Source: Stenotrophomonas sp. UBA2124 (GTDB lineage Bacteria; Pseudomonadota; Gammaproteobacteria; Xanthomonadales; Xanthomonadaceae). From it: a stretch of DNA of 64,000 nt. The position numbers and the translations under genes are program-made. Position 1 is the stretch's first letter, and each line of letters begins with the position of its first letter. Below are positions 9,099 to 18,052 of this stretch, one piece after another. The stretch is from the NCBI GenBank assembly GCA_002329155.1, contig DCXY01000049.1:12714-76713 (forward strand), given 5' to 3'. The notes beneath the pieces are model-generated. The model was not told the origin of the DNA. It worked only from the letters and a program-made list of their open reading frames with translations, and ran no database searches.

Positions 9099-10505
9099 TC
9101 AGGCAACCACCTGATAGCAGGGATGATACTCGCCAGAGATCTTCATGCGCCGCTGTTCCACGAATGCGCGCAACAGGGCGTCCAGCGCCTGCATCATCTC
9201 GGAATCGCCATTAATCCTGAACGGCCCGAACTCCTCGATCCGGCGCATGCTCTCTTCCTTCACGTTGCCGGCGACGATGCCGGAGAAGGCCCGGCGCAGG
9301 TCGGCGGCCAGCTCTGGTGCCGGGCGCCCGCGGTGCAGGTCCAGGCCGGCCATGGCCTCGTGGGTCGGCACGAACGGCTGCTGGTAGGCCAGCGGGATGT
9401 CCACCTGCCAGTTGTAGAAGAACGAGTCACGGTGGGTAAGGCGGAACTCGCGTACGCGCTTGATGCCCTGCGACATCTTCCGCGCCACCGCCACCGGGTC
9501 GCCCACCACGATCTCGTAGCGGTCCGCCGCCTCATCGCCCAGGGTCAGGCGGATGAAACGGTCGATCTGCTCGAAGTACGGCGCGGCGATGGCCGGGCCG
9601 CTCAGGATCAGCGGGAACGGCAGCTCCTTGTTCTCCTCGCGCAGCAGGATGCCCAGCAGGTACAGGATCTCCTCGGCCGTGCCGACGCCACCCGGGAACA
9701 CGATGATGCCGTGACCGAGGCGGACGAAAGCCTCCAGCCGCTTCTCGATGTCCGGCATGATCACCAGGTGGTTGACGATCGGGTTGGGCGATTCGGCGGC
9801 GATGATGCCCGGCTCGGTGATGCCGATATAGCGGGTGTTCGGCCGGCGCTGCTTGGCATGGGCGATGGTGGCGCCCTTCATCGGCCCCTTCATCGCGCCC
9901 GGGCCGCAGCCGGTGCAGATGTCCAGGCCGCGCAGGCCCAGCTCGTAGCCGACCTGCTTGGTGTAGATGTACTCGTCACGCGAAATCGAGTGGCCACCCC
10001 AGCACACCACCAGGTTGGGCTCGCTGGGCTGCAGGATGCGCGCATTGCGCAGCACGCCGAACACGGCGTTGGTGATGCCGTCGGAGGTCTCCAGGTCCGA
10101 GGCGTATTCCGGCCCCAGCTCGATGGCCATGTAGGCCAGGTCGCGCACCACCGAGAACAGCAGCTCGGCGACGCCGCGGATGATCTCGCCGTCGACGAAG
10201 GCCATCGCCGGCGCATTGCTCAGGTCGATGCGGACACCACGGTCCTGCTGTGTCACCTGCACGTCGAAATCGGGGTAAAGATCGCGCGCGGCGCGCGGGT
10301 CGTCGGATGCGCTGCCACTGGTCAGCACGGCCAGTGCGCAGCGGCGCAGCAGCTCGTGCATGCCGCCACTGGAGGCATCGCGCAGGCGCGCCACTTCGGC
10401 ACGCGACAGCACATCCAGGCCACCACGCGGGTAGATCCGCGCATCCTGTACCGGCAGCGCCCTCGCTGCCCCATCACTCTTGGTCATTTCCACTACGGTT
10501 TCCAT
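9099..10505 (-). CDS. ppnN: Nucleotide 5'-monophosphate nucleosidase (PpnN/YgdH, LOG family)
   Basis: 468 aa, close to E. coli PpnN (454 aa). The Rossmann-like LOG core shows the nucleotide-binding motif FPGGVGTAEE (with RLGHGIIV before it) and the upstream glycine-rich GCGPGAMKGPMKGA. An N-terminal domain (about residues 20-130) and a C-terminal domain match the PpnN architecture rather than the short cytokinin-type LOG. The family hydrolyses purine and pyrimidine monophosphates to base and ribose 5-phosphate and is stimulated by (p)ppGpp in E. coli. An alternative ATG lies at 10487; neither start has an ideally spaced Shine-Dalgarno sequence. Single-gene unit on the minus strand. Confidence 0.9.
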   Translation of the reverse strand: METVVEMTKSDGAARALPVQDARIYPRGGLDVLSRAEVARLRDASSGGMHELLRRCALAVLTSGSASDDPRAARDLYPDFDVQVTQQDRGVRIDLSNAPAMAFVDGEIIRGVAELLFSVVRDLAYMAIELGPEYASDLETSDGITNAVFGVLRNARILQPSEPNLVVCWGGHSISRDEYIYTKQVGYELGLRGLDICTGCGPGAMKGPMKGATIAHAKQRRPNTRYIGITEPGIIAAESPNPIVNHLVIMPDIEKRLEAFVRLGHGIIVFPGGVGTAEEILYLLGILLREENKELPFPLILSGPAIAAPYFEQIDRFIRLTLGDEAADRYEIVVGDPVAVARKMSQGIKRVREFRLTHRDSFFYNWQVDIPLAYQQPFVPTHEAMAGLDLHRGRPAPELAADLRRAFSGIVAGNVKEESMRRIEEFGPFRINGDSEMMQALDALLRAFVEQRRMKISGEYHPCYQVVA

Positions 10506-10546
10506 CCTCTTGGTCGGTCGACTTTAGCGCTGCCCCCATGAAAAGG

Positions 10547-10570
10547 AAAACGGCCGGGTTGCCCCGGCCG
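10547..10570 (-). terminator. Rho-independent terminator of the TonB-dependent receptor gene
   Basis: Minus-strand hairpin CGGCCGGG-GCAA-CCCGGCCG (8-bp perfect stem) followed directly by TTTT. It lies 30 nt after the receptor stop codon and 41 nt before the ppnN start, insulating the two same-strand genes. Confidence 0.85.
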
Positions 10571-10600
10571 CTTTCGGTCTACATCCGATCAGTCAAACGA

Positions 10601-13600
10601 TCAGAACTTGTACTTCAGGCTCAGCATCATCGACCAGCGCGACACAGCAGTGTTGCCCTTGTCATTGTTGTTTTCCTGGATCTGCGCGTTGTCGGTACCA
10701 CCGAACTGATAGATGTACTTACCGGTTGCGGGATCCACGCCAGCATAACGAGCGACACGGCGAGTCGAGTAGAAGCCGTAGTCATCAATCAGGCCCCACT
10801 TCTTGTTCAGCAGGTTGCCGACATTCATGATGTCCAGCGCCAGCTCGGTCTTGTGCCCCTTCATGAAGCCCGGCAGTTCTTGACTGATGCGCATGTCAAA
10901 GCTGTTGATCCACTTGGCGCGATGCGAATTTGCCGGTACCACCTGGCCCTTGTAACCAGCAAGGTCAGGGTTCGCGTCCAGCCAATCGAAGAACTTCTTC
11001 TCCATCGCGGCACCACCGGTCCACAGCACGTCACCGTAGCCGGACGGCACATAGAACAGGTCATTGGTTGCTGCGCCGTCGCCATCTACGTCGTTGTAGA
11101 AGATGTAGCTGAACGGACGGCCCGAACGACCTTCGTAGAACAGGCCGACACGGGTTGCGTTGTCGCCAAAGAAGTTGTGCTTCCACTCCACAGTGCCCGT
11201 TACGCGATCCTTGATCGCATAACGCGAGTTGTAGTCAACATTCTCGTTGGCGTTGAAGATCAGCGTGTTGTTCCAGTTCGAGGTGTTCTGCGAGCTGGTC
11301 AGCGAGCTGACTTCCTTGGCCTTGGTGTAGGTATAGCCGAGCGACCAACCCCAGTTCTCGGTCATCGGCTTGCTCAGAGCGAAAGTAGCCTGCGAGCTGC
11401 CACCCTTGTCCGTATTACGGAGCAACATCACATCGCCGATATCCTTCGGACGATTCGCGCGGTTGCCAGCGCCGTTCTTGCCGTCGGTAATACCCTGGAA
11501 GCTACCTTTATCAATGTAAACATTGTTCACATCATAGCCCGCCGCGTTCCAATACAGGGCGCGACCATCCATGCCGTATTTGGTGGGGCCCATGATGTCC
11601 AGGCGCTCGAAATACAAGGCATCCTTTACCTTGGTGAACAGGACTTCAGCCGAGGCCACGATGCCATACCACGGCAGCTCGTGATCAAAAGCGAGGTTGG
11701 CCTTCCACACCGACGGCAGCTTGGTGCCTGGCTCGATGATATCCACGTTCATGCGCCCGGAAGCAGGGCCACCCGCCGGCGTATACGGATTAACGATGCC
11801 TGGATTGAAACCGACCGGATTTTTCTCATCGTATTCGATGTAGTTCAAGCCAGTATTCTGGTAGGCACCTGCCAACCACACGTTCGGGGCAGCACCACCG
11901 AACAGGCCGACACCACCACGCAGCTGGGTTGGGCGATCGCTGTCGAAGGTATAGTTGAAGCCGAAGCGCGGCTGCACCAGCGCATCATCAGGCAGCTTGG
12001 TATTGTTGTAACCGTACAGGCTTTCAATACGCGGATTGTAGAGACGCTGATCGCTGAAGTCCGGCATGTCCACACGAACGCCGAACATCAGGCTCAGGTT
12101 GTAATTCACTGCCCACGTGTCCTGCACGAACAGGCCGGTGTTCTTCAGCTGGAACTTCGCAGGAATATCACTGATGCTGCCGTTCGCGGTGGGAGCACGG
12201 CGCATGTAGCGCGACGGCTTGTTCGCGAGGAAATCGGTGAGGCTGCTGAACTCATAGACGCCATTGAGGTTGCGCCCGTAGAAGTTCATCAGATCGTTGT
12301 CGGAATAGTCAAAACCGAACTTGAACGTGTGGTCACCGACATACCAGGTACCGGCACCGAAGGCGCTCAGCTCCTTCGATTCGACAATGTTCACATGGCT
12401 ATTCTGCTCGGTACCAAAGAACAGACGATCATTGCCAAAGTTGATCGAGATCTGAGGCATATCAATTACCGGCTCGCGCGTAGCCGAGTAATCCTTGTAG
12501 GCAACCTTGAACTCGGTTGAGAAGTTGTCGCTCCAATCGGAGAACAGCTCACCCATCCAGGTTTCATAGGTCTTCGGCTGGGCATACCAATAGCTGGCCA
12601 GCGACAGGCTGGAGTTACCCAGACCCGGGAAGCGCATCACGCTCTGCTCCATCTTGTTGTAGCGCAGGGCTGCACGATGGCTCTCGTTGATGTTCCAGTC
12701 CAGCTTTACCGCATATTCTTCGATTTCGGTCTTGCTGTCCTGTGCAGTCAGGCCGCCAACGTCATAGCCCAAACCCTGCATGTGCTGCCGCACTGCAGAA
12801 ATATCACTGTCGTTGATGGTACGACCGAAAGGAGTGCCCTGGGTGCTGACACCCGGAGCAGCGCGTTCGTACTTTTCATAGTTGGCGAAGAAGAACAGCT
12901 TGTCCTTGACGATCGGGCCGCCGAAGGTCATGCCATAGGTCTTCTCGTCCTTGAAGCCGCTGAAGTCATTGCGATCACCCTCAAGGCGGGTACGCACCAT
13001 GTCCTTGTCGCGGTACGAGCCATAGACGGTGCCATGGAACTCATTGGTACCCGACTTGGTCACGGCGTTGATCACCGCACCGGTGCCACCAAAGATGGTG
13101 GTGTCGTAGTTGGCCAGGTCGATGTTGATTTCCTGGATGGCGTCCATCGACACCGGCTGACGCTCGGTCGGCAGGTTGTTGGACTCCAGGCCGAACGGGT
13201 CGCCTGCGCCGATGCCGTCGATGCGGATGGCGTTGAAGCGGGTGTTCTGACCACCGGCCGAGATCGCGCCGTCAGCCTTGCTGACCTGCGAGATGCGCGG
13301 GTCCAGACGGATGTAGTCCTGGATGTTGCGGTTGGCCGACGGCAGCGCGTCCATGGTTTCGCGGGTCACGTTGGAGCCGGTGCCCATCTTGTTGGCGCTG
13401 AAGATTTCCGAACCACCACCCACTGCCATGACCTGCACGGCTTCCAGGGTGGTCGCAGCCACGTCACCAGCCAGAGCGGCGTTGACAGTGTTGACCTGGT
13501 TCAGGTTCAAGTACACGCCATCTTCGGTCTTGGTGCCTTCACCGGACTTGGTGATGGTGATGGTGTACGGGCCACCCACGCGCAGGCCGCGTGCGTTGTA

Positions 13601-13810
13601 ACGGCCCGAAGCGTCGGTGGTCGCACGGCTGACCGTGCCCGACTCGACGTGGGTGATGGTGACTTCAGCACCGACAACCGGCTGGCCGCCGTTGTTGGTG
13701 ACCTGGCCGCCGACGCCGGCGGAGGTGCTCTGGGCGAAAGCCGGGGCAGCAGCAAGCGCTGCCACGAGACCAAGAGCAAGCTTGGACATCCGGATGCGAG
13801 GATGGTTCAT
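10601..13810 (-). CDS. Oar-like TonB-dependent outer-membrane receptor
   Basis: 1,069 aa from the ATG at 13810; the frame extends to 14020 but the signal peptide (MSKLALGLVAALAAAPAFA, cleaved before QSTS) begins at 13810. Residues ~30-110 form a carboxypeptidase regulatory-like beta-sandwich (GQVTNNGGQPVVGAEVTITH), then a plug domain with LDPRISQVSKADG and a long 22-strand barrel region ending in Phe (LSLKYKF), the usual outer-membrane assembly signal. Architecture and length match the Oar family (Myxococcus Oar; many xanthomonad paralogues), thought to import large ligands or help protein export. No clear TonB box was identified. Substrate unknown. Confidence 0.88.
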   Translation of the reverse strand: MNHPRIRMSKLALGLVAALAAAPAFAQSTSAGVGGQVTNNGGQPVVGAEVTITHVESGTVSRATTDASGRYNARGLRVGGPYTITITKSGEGTKTEDGVYLNLNQVNTVNAALAGDVAATTLEAVQVMAVGGGSEIFSANKMGTGSNVTRETMDALPSANRNIQDYIRLDPRISQVSKADGAISAGGQNTRFNAIRIDGIGAGDPFGLESNNLPTERQPVSMDAIQEINIDLANYDTTIFGGTGAVINAVTKSGTNEFHGTVYGSYRDKDMVRTRLEGDRNDFSGFKDEKTYGMTFGGPIVKDKLFFFANYEKYERAAPGVSTQGTPFGRTINDSDISAVRQHMQGLGYDVGGLTAQDSKTEIEEYAVKLDWNINESHRAALRYNKMEQSVMRFPGLGNSSLSLASYWYAQPKTYETWMGELFSDWSDNFSTEFKVAYKDYSATREPVIDMPQISINFGNDRLFFGTEQNSHVNIVESKELSAFGAGTWYVGDHTFKFGFDYSDNDLMNFYGRNLNGVYEFSSLTDFLANKPSRYMRRAPTANGSISDIPAKFQLKNTGLFVQDTWAVNYNLSLMFGVRVDMPDFSDQRLYNPRIESLYGYNNTKLPDDALVQPRFGFNYTFDSDRPTQLRGGVGLFGGAAPNVWLAGAYQNTGLNYIEYDEKNPVGFNPGIVNPYTPAGGPASGRMNVDIIEPGTKLPSVWKANLAFDHELPWYGIVASAEVLFTKVKDALYFERLDIMGPTKYGMDGRALYWNAAGYDVNNVYIDKGSFQGITDGKNGAGNRANRPKDIGDVMLLRNTDKGGSSQATFALSKPMTENWGWSLGYTYTKAKEVSSLTSSQNTSNWNNTLIFNANENVDYNSRYAIKDRVTGTVEWKHNFFGDNATRVGLFYEGRSGRPFSYIFYNDVDGDGAATNDLFYVPSGYGDVLWTGGAAMEKKFFDWLDANPDLAGYKGQVVPANSHRAKWINSFDMRISQELPGFMKGHKTELALDIMNVGNLLNKKWGLIDDYGFYSTRRVARYAGVDPATGKYIYQFGGTDNAQIQENNNDKGNTAVSRWSMMLSLKYKF

Positions 13811-13933
13811 TTTTGGGTAGCCTCGAAACGAGTTGGCGATTGAGAAAAAACGCGATCCATCAGCCCCGGGGTCAACCGGGCGCCTGATCGGCTTGAATCT
13901 GGGGGTCCCTTCCGATGCGGTTACAGCCGCAAC

Positions 13934-13950
13934 GGTTAAGATAAGGTTAA
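13934..13950. promoter_or_regulatory. Direct repeat GGTTAA x2 upstream of the receptor gene
   Basis: GGTTAAG-ATAAG-GTTAA: two GGTTAA copies 11 bp apart (one helical turn), about 125 bp upstream of the receptor start. The 218 bp between the receptor and marC show no other clear regulatory element. Could be a regulator site or chance. Confidence 0.25.
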
Positions 13951-14028
13951 CACGGTAAAGTCCGAATATGACCGCACAAAGACAGCAATCTTGCAGCGCA
14001 ACAAAGCTGAACTCATTCAATCAATGAC

Positions 14029-14622
14029 TTAGCGGATCGTGGCCAGATAGGTTCCCAGCCCATCGAGCAACATCTGGACCGAAATGGCGACCAGAAGCAT
14101 GCCCATCAGCCGCTCCAGCGCGGTCAACGCGCGGGCCCCGAGCAGCTTGTATAGCAGCGTAGCGGACATCAGGATGACAGCGGTAGCACCCCAGGCCAGA
14201 AGCAAGGCCAGGCTCCAGTCACCCAGACGGTCCGGTTCGTTGCTGCCCATCAACATCACCGCCGCCATGCCCGAAGGGCCGGCCACCAGCGGGATGGCCA
14301 TCGGCACGATGAAGGGCTCGCCGTCGGGCACCGCGCCCATCAGCCCTTCCGGGCGCGGGAAGATCATGCGGATGCCGATCAGGAACAGCACGATGCCGCC
14401 GGCGATCGCCACCGATTCCTGCCTCAGGTGCATCAGCTCCAGCGCGTACTTGCCGCCCCACAGGAAGCCCATGAGCACCGCCAGCGCGATCAGCAGCTCG
14501 CGCACCAGCACGATGCGCTGGCGCTTGGGCGCCAGCGGCTTGAGCAGGCTCAGGAACACCGGGATGTTGCCCAGCGGGTCCAGAATCAGAAACAGCAGCA
14601 GGGCTGCCGACAGAATGGTCAC
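14029..14622 (-). CDS. MarC-family integral membrane protein
   Basis: 197 aa from GTG at 14622, which overlaps the upstream SDR stop (GTGA); the longer frame would add a polar N-terminus. About six hydrophobic helices, with the conserved LDPLGNIPVFLSLLKPL near the N-terminus, IRMIFPRP in the middle and PLVAGPSGMAAVM in the fourth helix, identify the MarC/YhgN family (UPF0056). The function is unknown; despite the name, MarC itself was shown not to cause multiple antibiotic resistance. Last gene of the coupled unit grxD-SDR-marC. Confidence 0.85.
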   Translation of the reverse strand: MTILSAALLLFLILDPLGNIPVFLSLLKPLAPKRQRIVLVRELLIALAVLMGFLWGGKYALELMHLRQESVAIAGGIVLFLIGIRMIFPRPEGLMGAVPDGEPFIVPMAIPLVAGPSGMAAVMLMGSNEPDRLGDWSLALLLAWGATAVILMSATLLYKLLGARALTALERLMGMLLVAISVQMLLDGLGTYLATIR

Positions 14623-15362
14623 GGGGTGGCTTCCAGCACCTTGCCGCGCCAGTCCGCGCCCCGGGCTGACAACAGTGTCACGCACGCCGCCGCATAGGCC
14701 GAGGGGTCCACCGCCACCGTGTCTTCCTCATGGGTGAAGGCGCGTGCGCGCAGGCCGGTACGCATCGGCCCCGGCTGCACGCCACTCACCCGCACCGCGC
14801 TGTTGCGCAGCTCATGGGCAAGCGTGTCGATCAGGCCACGCAGGCCGTACTGGGCCACGCCATAGCCGCCCCAATAGGCCCGCCCTACCCGCTCGGGGTC
14901 GTCCAGGCTGAACACCACGGCCGCGTCGTCGCGCTCGCGCAGCAACGGCAGGCAGGCCTGGGTGAGCCAGGCACGGGCGGTCAGGTTGATGTGGATGGCC
15001 CGCGCGAAGGCCGCCGGGTCGCCCAGTGCAAACGGTGTCAGGCCCGGGAAATTGGCCGCGCAGTGCAGCAGGCCGTCCAGCCGGCCCAGCTCCGCACCGA
15101 GGCGCTCGGCCAAAGTGACGTAGTCGTCCGGCGTGGCACCCTCCAGATCCAGCGGGTACAGCAGCGGCTCCGGCCCAAGCTGGGCCACGGCGTCATAGAC
15201 GCGGTTGAGCTTGGCCACCTTGCGTCCCAGCAGCACCACGGTGGCGCCGGCGGCGGCACAGGCCTTGGCCGCTGCGCTGCCTAGGCCACCGGCAGCGCCG
15301 GAAACCAGTACCACGCGGCCCTGCAGATCAGGTTGCACCACCGCCTCGGCCACGGCGCTCAC
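14619..15362 (-). CDS. YciK-like short-chain dehydrogenase/reductase with altered active site
   Basis: 247 aa, GTG start overlapping the grxD stop (GTGA). The nucleotide-binding motif is SGAAGGLG (normally TGxxxGxG), and YWGGYGVAQ occupies the active-site position where YciK-type SDRs have YxxxK: the tyrosine is kept but the lysine is Gln. The NNAG-type motif reads HCAA. The C-terminal QPGPMRTGLRARAF matches YciK. The fold and probably dinucleotide binding are retained, but ordinary SDR proton-relay chemistry is doubtful. It may be a binding or regulatory protein, or use another substrate mechanism. Coupled to grxD upstream and marC downstream. Confidence 0.82.
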   Translation of the reverse strand: MSAVAEAVVQPDLQGRVVLVSGAAGGLGSAAAKACAAAGATVVLLGRKVAKLNRVYDAVAQLGPEPLLYPLDLEGATPDDYVTLAERLGAELGRLDGLLHCAANFPGLTPFALGDPAAFARAIHINLTARAWLTQACLPLLRERDDAAVVFSLDDPERVGRAYWGGYGVAQYGLRGLIDTLAHELRNSAVRVSGVQPGPMRTGLRARAFTHEEDTVAVDPSAYAAACVTLLSARGADWRGKVLEATP

Positions 15363-15679
15363 GCCTGCCCCGCCTCGGCGACGATGCGCTTGAGCTCGCC
15401 GGACTCCAGCAGCTCCAGGATGATGTCGCAGCCGCCGATCAGCTCACCGTGCATGAAGAACTGCGGGAAGGTCGGCAGGTTGGAATAGCGCGGCAGGTTG
15501 GCACGGATTTCCGGAAACTCCAGCACGTTGACCGTGCGCAGCCCGGTGGCACCGGCAGCCATCAAGGCCTGTACCGCGCGGCTGGAATAGCCGCACATCG
15601 GGTACTGCGGCGTACCCTTCATGAACAGAACAAGCGGATGCTGGTCCACTTCGGCCTGGATTTGTTCCATCAACGGCAT
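15359..15679 (-). CDS. grxD: Monothiol glutaredoxin, Grx4/GrxD family
   Basis: 106 aa from the ATG at 15679, preceded by GGGAGA at good spacing; the frame reaches 15799 but that part is non-coding. Motif KGTPQYPMCGYSSRAVQAL contains the single active Cys29; the usual CGFS is CGYS here. Other conserved features are the NLPTFPQFF segment (cis-Pro loop) and GGCDIILELLESGEL for glutathione binding. Members bind a bridging [2Fe-2S] cluster with glutathione and pass it to apo-proteins. Divergent from sodB with a 119-bp shared upstream region. Confidence 0.92.
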   Translation of the reverse strand: MPLMEQIQAEVDQHPLVLFMKGTPQYPMCGYSSRAVQALMAAGATGLRTVNVLEFPEIRANLPRYSNLPTFPQFFMHGELIGGCDIILELLESGELKRIVAEAGQA

Positions 15680-15798
15680 ACGAATTCTCCCTGCTACAGC
15701 GAAAGAACGGCCCGTCCTGGTCGGATAGACTTCCCGTAGCCGCAGATTGTAAGCCGAGCAGGCCCATTCCCGGCGCCCTGCCACCAAAAGATTGCACA

Positions 15799-16377
15799 AT
15801 GCCCGTCGAACTGCCCGAACTGCCCTACTCCCGTACCGCGCTGCAGCCGCATATATCCGCTGAAACGCTGGACCTGCACCACGGGGGCCACCACCGCGCC
15901 TATGTGGACAAGGTCAACGCCGCCATCGCCGGTACCGAGATGGAGGCGCTGCCACTGGAGGACATCGTGCGCAGCAGCCAGGGCAGCCTGTTCGAGGCGG
16001 CCGCGCAGGCGTGGAACCATGCCTTCTACTGGCAGTGCCTGCACCCGCGCGCCGCCGGCGAGCCGCACGGTGCACTGGCCGAGCGCATCAACCGCCAGTA
16101 TGGCGACGTGCAGAAGCTGCGCGATGAATTCAACCGCGCCGCGCTGGCGGTGTTCGGCTCTGGCTGGGCGTGGCTGGTGCAACACCCGGACGGCAGGCTG
16201 GCGGTGGTCACCACGCGCAATGCCAATACGCCACTGACCGGCAACAGCACGCCGCTGCTGGCCTGCGATGTATGGGAGCACGCCTACTACACCGACTACC
16301 AGAACGAACGGGCACGGTACCTGGAGGCGTTCTGGAAGGTAGTGAACTGGGATTTTGTCAGTTCGCAGTTGCGGTAA
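15799..16377 (+). CDS. sodB: Superoxide dismutase, Fe type
   Basis: 192 aa, the usual Fe-SOD length. The metal ligands are His27, His74 (AWNHAFYW), Asp157 and His161 (DVWEHAYYTDY). Gln70 in AAAQAWNH is at the place where Fe-SODs carry the second-sphere Gln. No signal peptide, so cytoplasmic. It is divergent from grxD, placing two oxidative/iron-stress genes on one control region; no clear Fur box was seen there. Confidence 0.93.
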   Translation: MPVELPELPYSRTALQPHISAETLDLHHGGHHRAYVDKVNAAIAGTEMEALPLEDIVRSSQGSLFEAAAQAWNHAFYWQCLHPRAAGEPHGALAERINRQYGDVQKLRDEFNRAALAVFGSGWAWLVQHPDGRLAVVTTRNANTPLTGNSTPLLACDVWEHAYYTDYQNERARYLEAFWKVVNWDFVSSQLR

Positions 16378-16424
16378 GTGGCGGCGGCTCGGCGCAGGCT
16401 GTGCAGCGGCAAAAGCCGGGGGCG

Positions 16425-16444
16425 ATTCCCGCCTGCGCGAGAAT
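16425..16444. repeat. Short palindromic intergenic hairpin
   Basis: ATTCCCGC-CTGC-GCGAGAAT, an 8-bp stem with one wobble, followed by GACGG. This sequence type (CGTCATTCTCGCGCAGGCGGGAAT on the other strand) is a common interspersed repeat in many proteobacterial genomes. It fills much of the 131-bp gap between the convergent sodB and the AhpD-like gene, and has no T-run typical of a terminator. Confidence 0.55.
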
Positions 16445-16508
16445 GACGGCTTCTGAAGTAATGTGGCAGCCTTGGCGCAGGCGCGCTTCGACGCGCCGCC
16501 ATCCCCAC

Positions 16509-16844
16509 TCACTCATGCGCTGCCACCGCATCCAGCACGCGGGCCGAATAGACCATCGCCGCACCTGCGTTGAGCGCGACCGCTACGCCAAGCGCTTCCG
16601 CGATCTCTTCGCGGTCGGCACCCTGCTTCAGCGCGGCATCCACATGCGTGGTGATGCAGCCATCGCAGCGCGTGGTGACGGCCACCGCCAGCGCGATCAA
16701 CTCACGGGTCTTGCCGTCCAGGCGATTGGTCTGCGCGCCTGCGCCGCTGAGGGTGAGGTAACCCTTCAGCGTGTCCGGCGAGAGCTTGCCGAACTCACCG
16801 ATGCGGCCCTTCAGTTCACGCCGGTAGGCATTCCAGTCGAGCAT
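16509..16844 (-). CDS. AhpD-like carboxymuconolactone decarboxylase-family protein
   Basis: 111 aa. Residues 58-68 contain the AhpD-type redox motif: Cys60-x-x-Cys63 with His67, after the conserved DGKTRELIALAVAVTTRC. The C-terminal half (EEIAEALGVAVALNAGAAMVY) completes the all-helical fold. Small single-domain members of this family act as peroxidases or alkylhydroperoxidase partners, usually as trimers or hexamers. It lies convergent to sodB, which fits an antioxidant role, though the substrate is unknown. Confidence 0.88.
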   Translation of the reverse strand: MLDWNAYRRELKGRIGEFGKLSPDTLKGYLTLSGAGAQTNRLDGKTRELIALAVAVTTRCDGCITTHVDAALKQGADREEIAEALGVAVALNAGAAMVYSARVLDAVAAHE

Positions 16845-16891
16845 GGCGAGGTTCTCCGGTGAAAGACCAGAGAACCTTACGCCCGTCCGTC

Positions 16892-18052
16892 TTACGCGCG
16901 CGTCACGCCACCGCGACGCAGGGTTTCCACCACCGGTGCCACCTGCGCCTGCCGGCCCAGTGAGGTGCCCACGCGTTCCAGCGCATCGGCCAATGCCACC
17001 ACGTCGTCGTCACGCAGATTGGCGTGGCCAACCTTGCGCCCTTCGCGCGCCTGTTTGCCGTAATCGTGCCAGTGGCCGGATGGCTCGGACAGCACAGCGG
17101 CCGGCTCGGGCATCTGCCCTATCCAGTTGAGCATGCAGGCATGGCCCAGCATGCGGGTGTCGCCCAGCGGCAGGCCCAGCACTGCACGCAGGTGGTTCTC
17201 GAACTGCGAGGTCTCGGCGCCGTCGCTGGTCCAGTGGCCCGAGTTGTGCACGCGCGGCGCCATCTCGTTGGCCAGCAGCTCGTCACCACGGCAGAACAAC
17301 TCAAGCGCGAACACGCCCACATAGTCCAGCCGCTCAGCCACGCGGCGCGCGTAGGCAATGGCGGTGTCGTGCTGCGCCGCAGATGCCGCTGCCGGTGCAA
17401 GGCTGGCAGACAGCACACCGTCCACATGCCAGTTGCCGGTCAGCGGCCAGGCGCGGAATTGCCCATCACGGCTGCGCACCGCAACCACGCTCACTTCCCG
17501 ATCGAACGCGACAAAACCTTCCAGAATCAGCCCGGTCTTTTCAACCTGCGGCCCCAGCGCCTGCCATGCCGCATCAATGTCGGCCTGGCTGCGGATGCGG
17601 AACTGGCCCTTGCCGTCGTAGCCCAGCCGGCGCGTCTTGAGGATGCACGGCGTGCCGAATTCGGCCACCTTCGCGGCCAGCTCGTCGCGACTGCGGATGT
17701 CGGCAAACGGCGGCAGTGCGATGCCCAGTTCTTGGAACAGGGTCTTCTCGCTCAGCCGGTCCTGCGCCACGGCCAGTGCGGCCGGGTTCGGGAACACCGG
17801 CCTGCGCTCGGCCAACCACTGCGCGCTGCTGGCCGGCACGTTCTCGAAATCGAAGGTGATCACGTCCACCTTGGCGGCGAACTCGGCCAGCGCGGCGCTG
17901 TCGTCGAATGCGCCCACCTGCAGCGGTGCCACCTGCCCCGCGCACGCGTCAGCGGCCGGGTCGTACACCACGAAGCGAAGGCCAAGCGGCGCGCCCGCCA
18001 GCACCATCATGCGGGCCAGCTGCCCGCCCCCCAGGATGCCGACGGTGGTCAT
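16892..18052 (-). CDS. purK: N5-carboxyaminoimidazole ribonucleotide synthase
   Basis: 386 aa ATP-grasp enzyme of de novo purine synthesis: AIR + ATP + bicarbonate to N5-CAIR. The N-terminus GILGGGQLARMM is the PurK hallmark. Further on are DVITFDFENVP, KTRRLGYDGKGQ (ATP binding), EGFVAFDREVSVV and NEMAPRVHNSGHWT. The ATG overlaps the purE stop by 4 nt, so the pair is translationally coupled. Cytoplasmic. Nothing unusual. Confidence 0.96.
   Translation of the reverse strand: MTTVGILGGGQLARMMVLAGAPLGLRFVVYDPAADACAGQVAPLQVGAFDDSAALAEFAAKVDVITFDFENVPASSAQWLAERRPVFPNPAALAVAQDRLSEKTLFQELGIALPPFADIRSRDELAAKVAEFGTPCILKTRRLGYDGKGQFRIRSQADIDAAWQALGPQVEKTGLILEGFVAFDREVSVVAVRSRDGQFRAWPLTGNWHVDGVLSASLAPAAASAAQHDTAIAYARRVAERLDYVGVFALELFCRGDELLANEMAPRVHNSGHWTSDGAETSQFENHLRAVLGLPLGDTRMLGHACMLNWIGQMPEPAAVLSEPSGHWHDYGKQAREGRKVGHANLRDDDVVALADALERVGTSLGRQAQVAPVVETLRRGGVTRA

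Noticed and set aside
9123..12520. Long plus-strand frames (472 aa and 756 aa) opposite ppnN and the TonB-dependent receptor
   Set aside because: Antisense shadows of high-GC genes: low-complexity His/Arg/Val composition, no motif, and the minus-strand proteins are clearly recognisable.
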